DNA from: CALXQW01 sp031553045
GTDB taxonomy: Bacteria; Verrucomicrobiota; Verrucomicrobiia; Opitutales; Intestinicryptomonadaceae
NCBI GenBank assembly: GCA_031553045.1
Contig: JAVBLZ010000006.1
Coordinates: 372,001-436,000 of the forward strand
DNA: 64,000 nt
Direction of reading: 5' to 3'
Numbering within the stretch: the first letter of the stretch is position 1; each line of letters opens with the position of its first letter. The notes below the pieces were generated by a model. That model saw only the letters and a program-made list of their open reading frames with translations, did not search any database and was not told the origin of the DNA. A program made the translations under genes and the position numbers. Positions 44,178-53,322 of the stretch are shown here, piece after piece.

Positions 44178-46004
44178 ATGAAAATATTAAAATTTCTTTC
44201 ATTCTTTTTGATTACAATCTTGCCAATATTTGCGCAGGCACAAGAGCCTCAAGTAATCCAAAAAGGTTTTACCCCGGAAACAGTGCGCCCACACGACTCC
44301 GCAAAGTATGTCATTGAATTTAGAAACATTGGCGCAAAAGTAAATTTGGAAAAAATGCCTGTGCCTGAAGGTCTAAACCTCGTTGGCACCAACACTTCCA
44401 GACGTTTCAATATGACAAATTCTGGGACTGAATCTTCAACGTCATTCATACTTTCTTTTATGGCGCAAACCGAGGGCGTTTACACAATTCCTGATTGGAC
44501 ACTGACAATCAACGGCAAAGATTACCCAATTAAATCTGCAACAATTAAGGTGGATAAAAATGCGCCCGAACAGTTGGAGGAAGACCCAATGGCTGGAATG
44601 CCATCAATTTTCGGCCGCAGGCGCACTCAACCCGAGCGCAAAATTACCGTTGATGACAAAGTATTTTGGGATGTGAACCTCCCTTACAAAGAGCTATATA
44701 TTGGTCAGACAATGCCCTGCAAATTTGTGCTTTCTTACGATAAATCTTTAGATGAAGCTGGTGTATCTTTGGCAGACATCTCGCCGGAACCTAAAGATTT
44801 AGACAGTTTTAAATTTTCAGGCTTTGATAAAAACCCAAATATAGACTCCACAAAACCTGACAAGATTTATATCACCTTAAATAGCGTAATCACACCTATT
44901 AAAGAAGGCGTTTACGATATTGCAATGGATGTGAAAGGCGTCTTCACAAAGCGCGCAAGCATTGACGATATGTTCAACGACCCATTCTCTGCAATGCACA
45001 CACAAATACCTTTTACAAAAAAAATGCCCGAGACAAAAATAAGCGTATTGCCCCTTCCAAAAGAAAATATGCCTGACACTTTTACTGGCGGCATTGGTGA
45101 ATTTTCAATTAAGAGCTGTGTTGTTGATCAAAAATCTGTGAGTGTCGATGACCCAATTACCCTAACTTTAAAGATTTCTGGAACTGGTAATTTTGACAGG
45201 CTCAACCCGCCTCTGATACAAAAAAATAAAGACTGGAAAATTTATGAGCCAACGTCGAAGTTTGAGGATGAAAGCGGCGGAAAAGGCTATATGGGTGTCA
45301 AAACTTTTGAATATGTAATAGTGCCCACAAAGCCCGACTTAACAGATGTCCCAAACATTTCACTCACTTACTTTGACCCTCAAAGCAAAACCTACAAAAC
45401 CTCCGTTGCCGACCAAATAAAAGTGAGTGTAGCACCTTCAAAAACCTATCAAGAAAAAAAGTCTGAAAAAAACAAAGGAACTGAAATAAAACAGGAAGCC
45501 GTATCCTCTGAAAATATAATTACTGAAAGAAAGATCCATTTTACTTTTGACGCCCTTACTGAAAGCGCCCTATTCATGGCATTACAGGTTTTAATTCTAT
45601 TGTTACTGACCGTCTATATATTCTACGCAATGCGCAAAAGAAAACTATTGAATGATGATTCTTATGCTAAAAAAATTGCGGCTGAAAAGGCGTTAAAGCG
45701 GTTTATCAGATCCGCAAGTGCGGCCGCAAAAAAGAATGATGTTAAAGAATTTTTCATGAGCTCAAAAGCTGCGCTCCAAGCCATTTTCAGCCTTCATATA
45801 GACGCCCTGCCCCATGCAATTACAAACTCAGAAGCGCTTGAGTATCTTAAAAAATGTGGCAAAGATTCTGATATAGTTGATAAAACATCATTCTATTTTG
45901 AAGGCGCTGACCTGATAACATACGGCAATTCTGAAGCCTCAAACCTGAATCTAAGCCAACTTAACGACGAGTTGAAAAGATTAATTACAAATTTAAGAAA
46001 ATGA
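44178..46004 (+). CDS. batD: BatD-like protein
   Basis: The ATG at 44178 is used because it gives a Sec signal (MKILKFLSFFLITILPIFAQA) right after the previous stop; a frame reaching 44130 lies inside the BatB/C gene. The 608-residue product has the oxygen-tolerance BatD layout. It is a string of beta-sandwich domains to about 460 with the recurring block PHDSAKYVIEFRNIG and VSVDDPITLTLKISGTGN, a membrane helix at about 480-500 and a cytosolic end. BatD is thought to hold the VWA proteins in the periplasm. The stop overlaps BatE by 4 bases. Confidence 0.85.
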   Translation: MKILKFLSFFLITILPIFAQAQEPQVIQKGFTPETVRPHDSAKYVIEFRNIGAKVNLEKMPVPEGLNLVGTNTSRRFNMTNSGTESSTSFILSFMAQTEGVYTIPDWTLTINGKDYPIKSATIKVDKNAPEQLEEDPMAGMPSIFGRRRTQPERKITVDDKVFWDVNLPYKELYIGQTMPCKFVLSYDKSLDEAGVSLADISPEPKDLDSFKFSGFDKNPNIDSTKPDKIYITLNSVITPIKEGVYDIAMDVKGVFTKRASIDDMFNDPFSAMHTQIPFTKKMPETKISVLPLPKENMPDTFTGGIGEFSIKSCVVDQKSVSVDDPITLTLKISGTGNFDRLNPPLIQKNKDWKIYEPTSKFEDESGGKGYMGVKTFEYVIVPTKPDLTDVPNISLTYFDPQSKTYKTSVADQIKVSVAPSKTYQEKKSEKNKGTEIKQEAVSSENIITERKIHFTFDALTESALFMALQVLILLLLTVYIFYAMRKRKLLNDDSYAKKIAAEKALKRFIRSASAAAKKNDVKEFFMSSKAALQAIFSLHIDALPHAITNSEALEYLKKCGKDSDIVDKTSFYFEGADLITYGNSEASNLNLSQLNDELKRLITNLRK

Positions 46005-46726
46005 AATATTTAAAAACAGTTTTACTTTTTTTGCTGATTTCCGCAGGTTTATTTGCACAAAGTTCTGAGGAATATTTCAAACTTGGCGCAGTTGCCTTTA
46101 ATCAGCAAGACTACCAAAAAGCCTACGACAATTTTTTTGCGTCAAACAGCATTGAAGAAAATGCAGACACGCTTTACAATTTGGGTTTGAGCGCTCAAAA
46201 GCTAGATAAAATGGGCTACGCCAGACTTTACTATCTTAAGGCTGTTTATAAAAATCCACGTCATCCTGAAGCATTGTTCGCATTGCAAATGTTGCAAAAA
46301 AAGTTTTCAGATACTTTTATCGTATTTTATTTTTCAACTTTTTTTGATGAGTTATCCAACGCAGAATGGCGTTTGATTGCGTATATTGCGCTTTTATTTA
46401 CCGTGGCGTTTATTGCATTACCGCTAATCTACGACAATACTTCAGGGGCTACTATTTTTTTAAGTTTCATTGCAATCTCTATGTTTTCAGTTTCTTTGGC
46501 GGGCGTATTTTATTGGCACAGTTTTTCAAACATTGCTGTAAGCCTAAAAAACGACGCTATGCTACGACACTCTCCGGCACAGAATGCGCCAATGTCCAGC
46601 GTTTTGCAAGCGGGAGAGCTGGCTACTATAAAAACCGCTCGCAAAAATTTTATTTATGTTGAGGCGCAAAACGGAAAGTCGGGCTGGGCTGATATTGAAG
46701 ATGTTTGCCCAATTTCTTCCAAATAA
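46001..46726 (+). CDS. batE: BatE-like TPR and SH3 membrane protein
   Basis: The 241-residue protein begins with a signal (about 1-19, ending LFAQ). A TPR segment follows (FKLGAVAFNQQDYQKAYDNF, DTLYNLGLSAQKLDKMGYARLYYLKAV). Two membrane helices are near 122-141 and 148-168, and the end is SH3-like (VLQAGELATIKTARKNFIYVEAQNGKSGWADIEDV). This matches BatE, the last member of the Bat complex. No terminator follows; 58 bases separate it from the SulP gene. Confidence 0.85.
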   Translation: MKYLKTVLLFLLISAGLFAQSSEEYFKLGAVAFNQQDYQKAYDNFFASNSIEENADTLYNLGLSAQKLDKMGYARLYYLKAVYKNPRHPEALFALQMLQKKFSDTFIVFYFSTFFDELSNAEWRLIAYIALLFTVAFIALPLIYDNTSGATIFLSFIAISMFSVSLAGVFYWHSFSNIAVSLKNDAMLRHSPAQNAPMSSVLQAGELATIKTARKNFIYVEAQNGKSGWADIEDVCPISSK

Positions 46727-46784
46727 GTTATATTTTAATTTGCGCTTTTAGGAAAAAAACTCTAGTCTGACCATATTTTACAAT

Positions 46785-48560
46785 ATGGCGTTCGGGTTTA
46801 AGACAAGCGATGAAGACAGCATAAGCGTTTCAACTTTGCTGCAAAATTTGCGTGCATCAAATTTAAAAACGCTTTGGGCTGACGGCAAAGCCGGATTCAA
46901 CGTTGCGATGCTCTCCTTCCCGATAACAATGGCTTACGCCATGATTGCGGGTTTGCCAATTTATTTTGGCATTTTTGGCAGCATAATTTCAGGGTTATTT
47001 TCCATGTTTTTTTCACGCTCAAAATACGTGATATTTGGGCCTAGCAACGCAACGGCAGTCATGCTTATGACAGCGCTTGCCTCTGAAAATCTTACCGATG
47101 TTCAAAAAATTGCCGCAACTTCCGCCATAGTTTTTTTGGTCGGCGTATTTTTGATATTGTCTAGTATTTTCAAACTTACAAATGTAATTTCATACGTTTC
47201 AAGAACAGTAATTACGGCTTATATAACGGCTGCTGCGTTACTAATCATTGCAAACCAATTAAAAAATGTTTTGGGCTTTGACTACAATAGAAGCGAATCT
47301 CCAGAGACTTTTTTAGAAGTTTTATATGCTACTTACAACCATATCAACGTTATGCACTGGCAACCTTTAGCGGTGGCATTATCCTCTTTAATTATTTTGG
47401 TTTTGATTAAAAAATTTCTGCCCAAACTGCCTGCGGAAGCAATAGTCATGGCGGTTTTGAGCTTTGCAATTTACCTAATTTGTGAATTTACAAATTTTGA
47501 AGTTTCAAAATTAACAGCCGTAAATATAACTTCTTGGAATTTTGCTTTGCCTGATTTTTCCGTATTGCCGCTAAGAAGCACAATAATTTGCGCCTTTGCG
47601 CTTGCTTTGCTTTGTACGCTTGAAGAAGTTTCCATAGGCAAAAATTTTGCGGCGAAGTCTGCGGACAGATTCGCCACAAATCAAGAAGTGTTTTCTTTAG
47701 GGGCGGCAAATTTGGCTTGTTCATTAGGCTCAGGGATGACTGCCTCAGGCTCTTTGGCACGTTCCGTATTGGCAAATTTAAGCGGGTCAAAAACAACACT
47801 GGTCAATTTGTTTTCCACACTCTTTACGTTGATATTGCTTTTTGCATTCGGCGGGCTTTTAGATTATGTACCAAAGGCAACGCTCGCAATGGTTGTAATC
47901 TATGCCGGCTACAAACTTATCAGCATTAAAAATATCAAAATTGCTTTGCGCTCAACAAAGTCTGACGCAATCGTTTTTTTGCTTACCCTTATTACGGGGC
48001 TTACCAGCTCTTTGGACGACGCAATTTATCTGGGCGTAGGCGCAAGCATTGTAATGTTTATTAAAAAAGCCGCAAATCCTGAAGTTGTGGAATACGCTTT
48101 TTGCGACGACGGCAACCTGTCTCAATTAAAGGATAAGAGCGCCAGGCCTGACCCTGAAATTTCAATAGTGCACATTGAAGGCAATATGTTTTTTGGGGCA
48201 AGCGATGTTCTGCAAAATCAACTTCGCAGAATTTCTAATGACGAAAATTTAAAAATACTCATTTTAAAACTTCGCAATGCCATAAATATAGACGCCACAA
48301 CCATAATGGATTTAGAGGAACTTTCATTGATGATGAAAAAATCAAACCGCATTCTCATGCTTTGTGAGGTCAAGCCAGCCATCATGAAAAGCCTTAAAAA
48401 ATCAGGCATCCTAAAGCGTATTGATGAAAGTTTGGTGTTCAAATATACCGATGAAAACCCAACTTTGTCAACGGCTTTGGCGCTCAGAAAAGCCAAGGAA
48501 TATCTAAAAGGTCAAGAGCCCAAAATCACTATCTTTGCCAAAGAAGAACCTAAGTGTTAG
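46785..48560 (+). CDS. SulP-family anion transporter with STAS domain
   Basis: The 591-residue protein has about 12 hydrophobic segments and the SulP signatures ADGKAGFNVAMLSFPITMAYAMIAGLP near the start and FGPSNATAVML. The cytosolic STAS domain is at about 455-560 (HIEGNMFFGASDVLQNQL, then INIDATTIMDLEEL). SulP proteins carry sulfate, bicarbonate, dicarboxylates or other anions; which one cannot be told from sequence. The end overlaps the opposing SBF-type gene by 11 bases. Confidence 0.9.
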   Translation: MAFGFKTSDEDSISVSTLLQNLRASNLKTLWADGKAGFNVAMLSFPITMAYAMIAGLPIYFGIFGSIISGLFSMFFSRSKYVIFGPSNATAVMLMTALASENLTDVQKIAATSAIVFLVGVFLILSSIFKLTNVISYVSRTVITAYITAAALLIIANQLKNVLGFDYNRSESPETFLEVLYATYNHINVMHWQPLAVALSSLIILVLIKKFLPKLPAEAIVMAVLSFAIYLICEFTNFEVSKLTAVNITSWNFALPDFSVLPLRSTIICAFALALLCTLEEVSIGKNFAAKSADRFATNQEVFSLGAANLACSLGSGMTASGSLARSVLANLSGSKTTLVNLFSTLFTLILLFAFGGLLDYVPKATLAMVVIYAGYKLISIKNIKIALRSTKSDAIVFLLTLITGLTSSLDDAIYLGVGASIVMFIKKAANPEVVEYAFCDDGNLSQLKDKSARPDPEISIVHIEGNMFFGASDVLQNQLRRISNDENLKILILKLRNAINIDATTIMDLEELSLMMKKSNRILMLCEVKPAIMKSLKKSGILKRIDESLVFKYTDENPTLSTALALRKAKEYLKGQEPKITIFAKEEPKC

Positions 48561-49554
48561 GCGCATTTTTAGACTTTGCGTAAGCCTTTGCAATAACACT
48601 GACAATGACAATTTGTGCGGCATGGTATATCATGACCGGCAAAAGCAAAAGCCCTACTACCGCCGCCTCTTGAAAGAGAACTTTGGACATTACAGAAGCG
48701 TGCATCAAAGATTTTTTTGAACCGCAAAATGCCGCAGTGATAGTGTCTTGCTCATTGAAATTTAACGCTTTGCAGAACATTTTTATTAAATAATAAATTG
48801 CAAAGAAAAATAGTACCGCAGCAAAAATAAGAATGAAAATTGTTGAAAATTTAAAGCCGTCAAAAACCCCGTCTGCAAAGGATGAAGAAAATGATGTGTA
48901 TGCAATCAATATCACTATACTTTGATCAAAAATTCGCAGAGCTTTTTTTTGTTTTTCGGCGACAGCCCCAAACTTTCCGTGCAGTAATGCGCCTAAAATT
49001 ATGGGCAACAAAACTTGCAATAAAAGTTTTATAAAAATATCTGAAACTTCGTTCATACCCGAGGTCTGAGCGACAAACAGTAACATCCATAAAGGTGTGA
49101 TAAACACACCAATCAAGCTAGAAACAGTGGCGTTAAATATTGCGGCGGGCACATTGCCTTTTGCTATCGAGACCATCACCACAGAAGTTGAAACCGTGGA
49201 TGGCAAGGCCGCCAAAAAAAAGACACCAAGCCATAAGTAATAATTTTTCTCCGTATCAAAAAATTGCATTGCCAGCAGCACCATAAGCGGCATTGCAACA
49301 AAAGTTGATAGCTGTATTAAGATATGCAGCTTCAAATTTTTCATACCAACTTTGAGTTTTTCAGCACCCAGCCTTAACCCATAAAAGAAGAATATAAATG
49401 AAACCCCTATTTGTGCAAAATTTGAGAGCGATATCGTACGCTTGCTAGCCCCAATTTCAGGCGCAAGCCATGCAAAAAATATGGATGAAAATATCATTAG
49501 AACAAACAAGTCTATTGGCAATAATCTTCCAAACTTTACAATGGTTTTAAGCAT
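48550..49554 (-). CDS. SBF-like bile acid:sodium symporter-family membrane protein
   Basis: The 334-residue membrane protein has about ten hydrophobic segments and the SBF/YfeH-type pattern FFYGLRLGAEKLKVG, AALPSTVSTSVVMVSIAKGN and AFCGSKKSLMHAS. Members carry organic acids or sterol-like anions with sodium; the YfeH branch is uncharacterised, so the substrate is open. It is the last gene of the minus-strand run 5'-3' exonuclease - yicC - SBF, 46 bases after the yicC stop. Its end converges on and overlaps the SulP gene. Confidence 0.85.
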   Translation of the reverse strand: MLKTIVKFGRLLPIDLFVLMIFSSIFFAWLAPEIGASKRTISLSNFAQIGVSFIFFFYGLRLGAEKLKVGMKNLKLHILIQLSTFVAMPLMVLLAMQFFDTEKNYYLWLGVFFLAALPSTVSTSVVMVSIAKGNVPAAIFNATVSSLIGVFITPLWMLLFVAQTSGMNEVSDIFIKLLLQVLLPIILGALLHGKFGAVAEKQKKALRIFDQSIVILIAYTSFSSSFADGVFDGFKFSTIFILIFAAVLFFFAIYYLIKMFCKALNFNEQDTITAAFCGSKKSLMHASVMSKVLFQEAAVVGLLLLPVMIYHAAQIVIVSVIAKAYAKSKNAPNT

Positions 49555-49600
49555 TTTAAAAAATCAAAATAGCGACAAAAAAATCTGTCAATTAAAAGTA

Positions 49601-50467
49601 CTATTCTATGTTTTGGATTTGCTCACGAATGCGCTCGAGCTCATTTTTAAAAAGTATTGTAACTTTTGTCAGCTCAACATTGTTAGCCTTGCTTGATATT
49701 GTATTGATTTCTCTGCCTAATTCCTGACATAAAAAATCCAGCTTGCGCCCTACCGCCTGCGCTTCTTCAAAAGTTTCTTTGAACTGCAATAGATGACTTT
49801 TAATACGCGTTTTTTCCTCACTGACATCGCATTTATCGGCAAAAAGCGTGATTTCTTTAAGCAAGCGTTCATCAGCCAAATTTAATTCTAAATCTAAACT
49901 TTTAAGACGCTGCATTAAAGACTCTCTATATTTTTCAACGCTTTGTTGAGAATGAATTTCGATTTCTTCAAGATATTCAGACAATAAATCCAAACGCTCA
50001 AATGTGTCTTTTTTAAGAGCTAGCCCTTCTGCAACACGCATTTCGTCAAGCTTTGCCAAAGTTTCTAAAAAAACGTTTACCACATTTTCTTTATGTTCCT
50101 CTAAATTTATTGAACACTCGCTCTTAAAAATTTCTGATATTTTTAAAATGGTATCAGCACTGGGCTTAAACTCCAAGCCATTATCTAGCGCTATTTGAGC
50201 CAAATTTTTTAATGCGCCAGAAATCGTAGATTTATCTAAAAAACTTTGCGCAACCTGCTTATTTGTGAGTTTAAATGTTACCTGAACCTTACCTCTAGTA
50301 AAAAAATTTTTTACTTTTGCCAAAAGCTCTTGCTCTAAAGACTGCCAATCTCTGGGCAGATATACGTTAACTTCAAGACCGCGCTTATTGACACTGTAAG
50401 CGTCTATGCTCAAATCAAAATTCTCGCAACTAAATACGCTGCGACCAAAACCCGTCATACTTTTCAT
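49601..50467 (-). CDS. yicC: YicC-family endoribonuclease
   Basis: The 288-residue protein begins MKSMTGFGRS, the hallmark of YicC/YloC. It ends with the family's block FLCQELGREINTISSKANN followed by the acidic KNELERIREQIQNIE. The family includes endoribonucleases that trigger decay of specific small RNAs in E. coli. YicC is often beside gmk, but here gmk is 8.5 kb away. The start is 3 bases after the upstream 5'-3' exonuclease stop. Confidence 0.93.
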   Translation of the reverse strand: MKSMTGFGRSVFSCENFDLSIDAYSVNKRGLEVNVYLPRDWQSLEQELLAKVKNFFTRGKVQVTFKLTNKQVAQSFLDKSTISGALKNLAQIALDNGLEFKPSADTILKISEIFKSECSINLEEHKENVVNVFLETLAKLDEMRVAEGLALKKDTFERLDLLSEYLEEIEIHSQQSVEKYRESLMQRLKSLDLELNLADERLLKEITLFADKCDVSEEKTRIKSHLLQFKETFEEAQAVGRKLDFLCQELGREINTISSKANNVELTKVTILFKNELERIREQIQNIE

Positions 50468-50470
50468 AAA

Positions 50471-51355
50471 TTATATTTCCGTTTGAAATTGTTCTTTTGC
50501 AAATTTTTTCAAGGTGAGCACACTGCGCTTTAATTGCATTGATTCAAAAAACTCCATTATCTCTGCAAATTTTGGCGCAGGCACTGATGCAGGGAAATCG
50601 GGAACTTGCAGATTTGTCTGCAATGTTACCAGCTCCAAATTCCGACGCAAAAGTTCGGTATTTTCCAAAATCATTTTGCGAAATTTGTCGGGCGTAATCC
50701 AATCATAACGTTTTATGATAGACTCAAGGTCTTCATACCCCTTAATCCATTTTGCGGCGGTCTTTGGCCCGACACCGTCCAACCCCGGTATATTGTCAAC
50801 CGCATCGCCCACAAGCGCCAAAAAATCCGGAATCTGTTTTGGAGAAACCCCAAATTTGTTTTTTACACCCATGACATCCAAAACTTGCCAGTCTTGAGTT
50901 TTGGGAGCTGGCGGCAAAAGCTGCCTAACCTTTGCATTTATAAGCTGCGCAAAATCTTTGTCTGCGCTAACTATAGTTGTAATTGGAGAATTTTGCGAAA
51001 GTTTGACTGCCGAACTTGCAAGCAAATCATCGGCTTCCACGCCGTTTTCTTCGATGATTGGAAAACCGAATAATCCGCAAAGCCTTTTAATTTCGGGCAT
51101 TTGAAGGCGCAAGGGTTCCGGCATTTCAGACCTGTTTGCCTTGTACTCAGGATAGATTTTTCTATGCCTGTCAGACCCGCCTTTATCGAAAAATACGGCA
51201 GTCGCATGCGGAGTGTCTATCGAAGAAAGTTTTAAAATGCTTGCCGCAAAGGCGTGCAATGCGCCAGTAGGAAAACCGTCTTGACGTGTGAGTTCCGGCA
51301 TTGCGTAAAAACATCTGAAGCAAAGGTTATAGCCGTCTATCAAAAAATAATGCAT
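50471..51355 (-). CDS. stand-alone 5'-3' exonuclease (PolA N-terminal domain family)
   Basis: From the ATG at 51355 the product has 294 residues; a TTG at 51373 would add six. FLIDGYNLCFR (Asp7), GVEADDLLASSA, VSADKDFAQL and the helix-three-turn-helix GDAVDNIPGLDGVGPKTAAKW supply the metal-binding acids and DNA grip of flap-type exonucleases. The family removes RNA primers and flaps. It exists here without polymerase domains; either a full-length polA lies elsewhere or the functions are split. It begins the operon with yicC and is divergent from the acetolactate synthase gene. Confidence 0.9.
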   Translation of the reverse strand: MHYFLIDGYNLCFRCFYAMPELTRQDGFPTGALHAFAASILKLSSIDTPHATAVFFDKGGSDRHRKIYPEYKANRSEMPEPLRLQMPEIKRLCGLFGFPIIEENGVEADDLLASSAVKLSQNSPITTIVSADKDFAQLINAKVRQLLPPAPKTQDWQVLDVMGVKNKFGVSPKQIPDFLALVGDAVDNIPGLDGVGPKTAAKWIKGYEDLESIIKRYDWITPDKFRKMILENTELLRRNLELVTLQTNLQVPDFPASVPAPKFAEIMEFFESMQLKRSVLTLKKFAKEQFQTEI

Positions 51356-51482
51356 TGGTGAATCTTTGCGCAAATATTTGTTTTGCTCAATAATTATTTT
51401 TATAAACTATGCGCTAAAAAAGTATTGAACAATTTTTTAAAAAACATAGTTTCCCCCTTTTATTTATAAAGAACAAAGAATT
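51356..51482. promoter_or_regulatory. divergent promoter region between the exonuclease and acetolactate synthase genes
   Basis: These 127 bases should hold promoters for both directions. A separated inverted repeat, AAACTATG (51404-51411) and CATAGTTT (51445-51452), lies near the middle with a 33-base gap, and could be a hairpin or paired operator half-sites. A TTGAAC at about 51425-51430 is a -35 candidate for the plus direction. No classic leader peptide or T-box is visible. Confidence 0.35.
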
Positions 51483-53318
51483 ATGAAAAAATCAAAGACA
51501 GAGCAAAAAACACCAACCTCAAAATTAATGAAAGGCTCAGACATCTTGGTCCGTTGCCTTGAAAATGAGGGTGTGGACGTGCTCTTTGCCTATCCCGGCG
51601 GGCAGTCAATAGATCTACATAACGCATTCACCAGGTCTAAAAAAATTAGGGTTATACTGCCAAGGCATGAACAAGGCTGCGGATTTATGGCGCATGGTTA
51701 CGCTAGAAGCACGGGTAAAACGGGCGTATGTATGACAACAAGTGGACCAGGGGCGATGAATCTGCTTACAACTATTGCCGACGCATTTCAAGATAGCATC
51801 CCTCTGGTTGCAATTACCGGGCAGGTTATGCAGCAATTCATAGGCAAAAACGCCTTCCAAGAAACCGACGTATTTGGTATGACTCTGCCTGTTGTAAAGC
51901 ATAGCTATTTGGTTTTGGATGTTAAAGATTTGCCCCGCATCGTTAAAGAAGCGTTCTTTCTGGCAAATTCAGGCAGACCCGGCCCTGTTATTATAGACAT
52001 CCCCAAAGACGTTCAGCTTTCTATGACTGAACCTGACTTTGATGAAATTATGGATTTGCCCGGCATTCCAGAAACTCCGCTTGCGTCCGATGCAGACCTC
52101 AAAAAACTTTTGACATTAATTGCTGAAGCCAAGCGTCCGGTAATCTACGCAGGCGGCGGCATAATCAGCTCTGATGCGGCAGGCGCATTTGATAAATTTT
52201 CAAAAATTTTCAACATACCTCTTGCTACAACCTTGATGGGGATAGGCGCTGTTGATCCTCTTGAAAAGAAGAATTTGTATTGGTTTGGAATGCACGGCAC
52301 TTATGCCGGCAATCAAGCTGTTTATGATTCAGATTTGCTTATTGCAATCGCCGCACGCTTTGACGACCGCATCACAGGCGCAGTGTCAAAATTTGCGACA
52401 AACGCCAAAATAGTTCACATAGATATAGACGCTTCTGAGCACGGTAAAAATCTAAAAATATTCTTGCCAATAATTTCTGAAGCAGCTTACGCTCTTGAAA
52501 AACTGATAGAGTTTTCAAGCTTATCTAATGTTAAAAAACCAGATTTTTCAGAGTGGATTAGTACGATAAATTCTTGGAAAAACAAACATCCATATCCATT
52601 TCCAAAAATTGAACGTGATGAAATCACAATGCCTGACGCTATTGACAACCTTTATGAAGTCAGCAAGGGAGACGTCTTGATAACAACAGGTGTAGGCCAG
52701 CACCAAATGTGGACTCCACAGCATTTCATTTTCAAAAAACCACGCCAATTTATCAGCTCTTTGGGTGCGGGCACTATGGGTTTTGGCTTGCCTGCGGCTT
52801 TGGGCGTGAAGGTTGCAAATCCTAACAAACAAGTTGTGGATATTGACGGCGACGGTTCATTCCAAATGAACATCCAAGAAATGGCGACAGCAACTATGGA
52901 AGATATTCCAGTTAAAGTCATGCTCTTGAATAATCAATTCTTGGGTATGGTTATGCAGTGGGAAGATATTTTCTACGGCTCTACGCGCGGCAATACCGTT
53001 CTGGGGCTCAAAGGCAATCAAGGGGGGCCAAAAAATCTGGAGGCAATCTACCCAGATTATGTTTCCATAGCCAAAGCTTACGGTTGGGAAGCAAAACGCA
53101 TCTCAAAAAAAGAAGATCTTAAAAAAGCAATTTCGGAAATGTTGAAGAGCAAAAAAGCATATCTGCTTGAAGTTATTGTTCCGCATGATGAGCATGTTTT
53201 ACCCTTCATTCCTCCCGGCAAATCTGCCGCAGAAATGATTACGGGCTGCGATAATTGCAGCGCTGAAGGCAAATGTGTAAAAACAAAAAAATGTACAAAA
53301 GTTAAAGTTAGAAAGTAA
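51483..53318 (+). CDS. ilvB: acetolactate synthase large subunit with cysteine-rich C-terminal tail
   Basis: The 611-residue TPP enzyme joins pyruvate units in branched-chain amino acid synthesis. The PRHEQG block supplies the catalytic Glu63. GPGAMNLLTTIADAFQDSIPLVAITGQV, the TPP-binding GDGSFQMNIQE with its asparagine region LNNQFLGMVMQWED, and FQETDVFGMTLPVVKHS are all AHAS-specific. The block after Glu63 reads GCGFMAHGYAR instead of the common GAxHMADGYAR. The C-terminus adds Cys589, Cys592, Cys598 and Cys604 in a CX2CX5CX5C pattern within a basic tail. No regulatory ilvN subunit follows; a cyclophilin gene starts 4 bases on. Confidence 0.9.
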   Translation: MKKSKTEQKTPTSKLMKGSDILVRCLENEGVDVLFAYPGGQSIDLHNAFTRSKKIRVILPRHEQGCGFMAHGYARSTGKTGVCMTTSGPGAMNLLTTIADAFQDSIPLVAITGQVMQQFIGKNAFQETDVFGMTLPVVKHSYLVLDVKDLPRIVKEAFFLANSGRPGPVIIDIPKDVQLSMTEPDFDEIMDLPGIPETPLASDADLKKLLTLIAEAKRPVIYAGGGIISSDAAGAFDKFSKIFNIPLATTLMGIGAVDPLEKKNLYWFGMHGTYAGNQAVYDSDLLIAIAARFDDRITGAVSKFATNAKIVHIDIDASEHGKNLKIFLPIISEAAYALEKLIEFSSLSNVKKPDFSEWISTINSWKNKHPYPFPKIERDEITMPDAIDNLYEVSKGDVLITTGVGQHQMWTPQHFIFKKPRQFISSLGAGTMGFGLPAALGVKVANPNKQVVDIDGDGSFQMNIQEMATATMEDIPVKVMLLNNQFLGMVMQWEDIFYGSTRGNTVLGLKGNQGGPKNLEAIYPDYVSIAKAYGWEAKRISKKEDLKKAISEMLKSKKAYLLEVIVPHDEHVLPFIPPGKSAAEMITGCDNCSAEGKCVKTKKCTKVKVRK

Positions 53319-53322
53319 TTCT

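Noticed and set aside
50606..51073. A 155-residue plus-strand frame opposite the exonuclease gene
   Set aside because: It lies entirely antisense to a well-supported exonuclease gene and has no recognisable domain.
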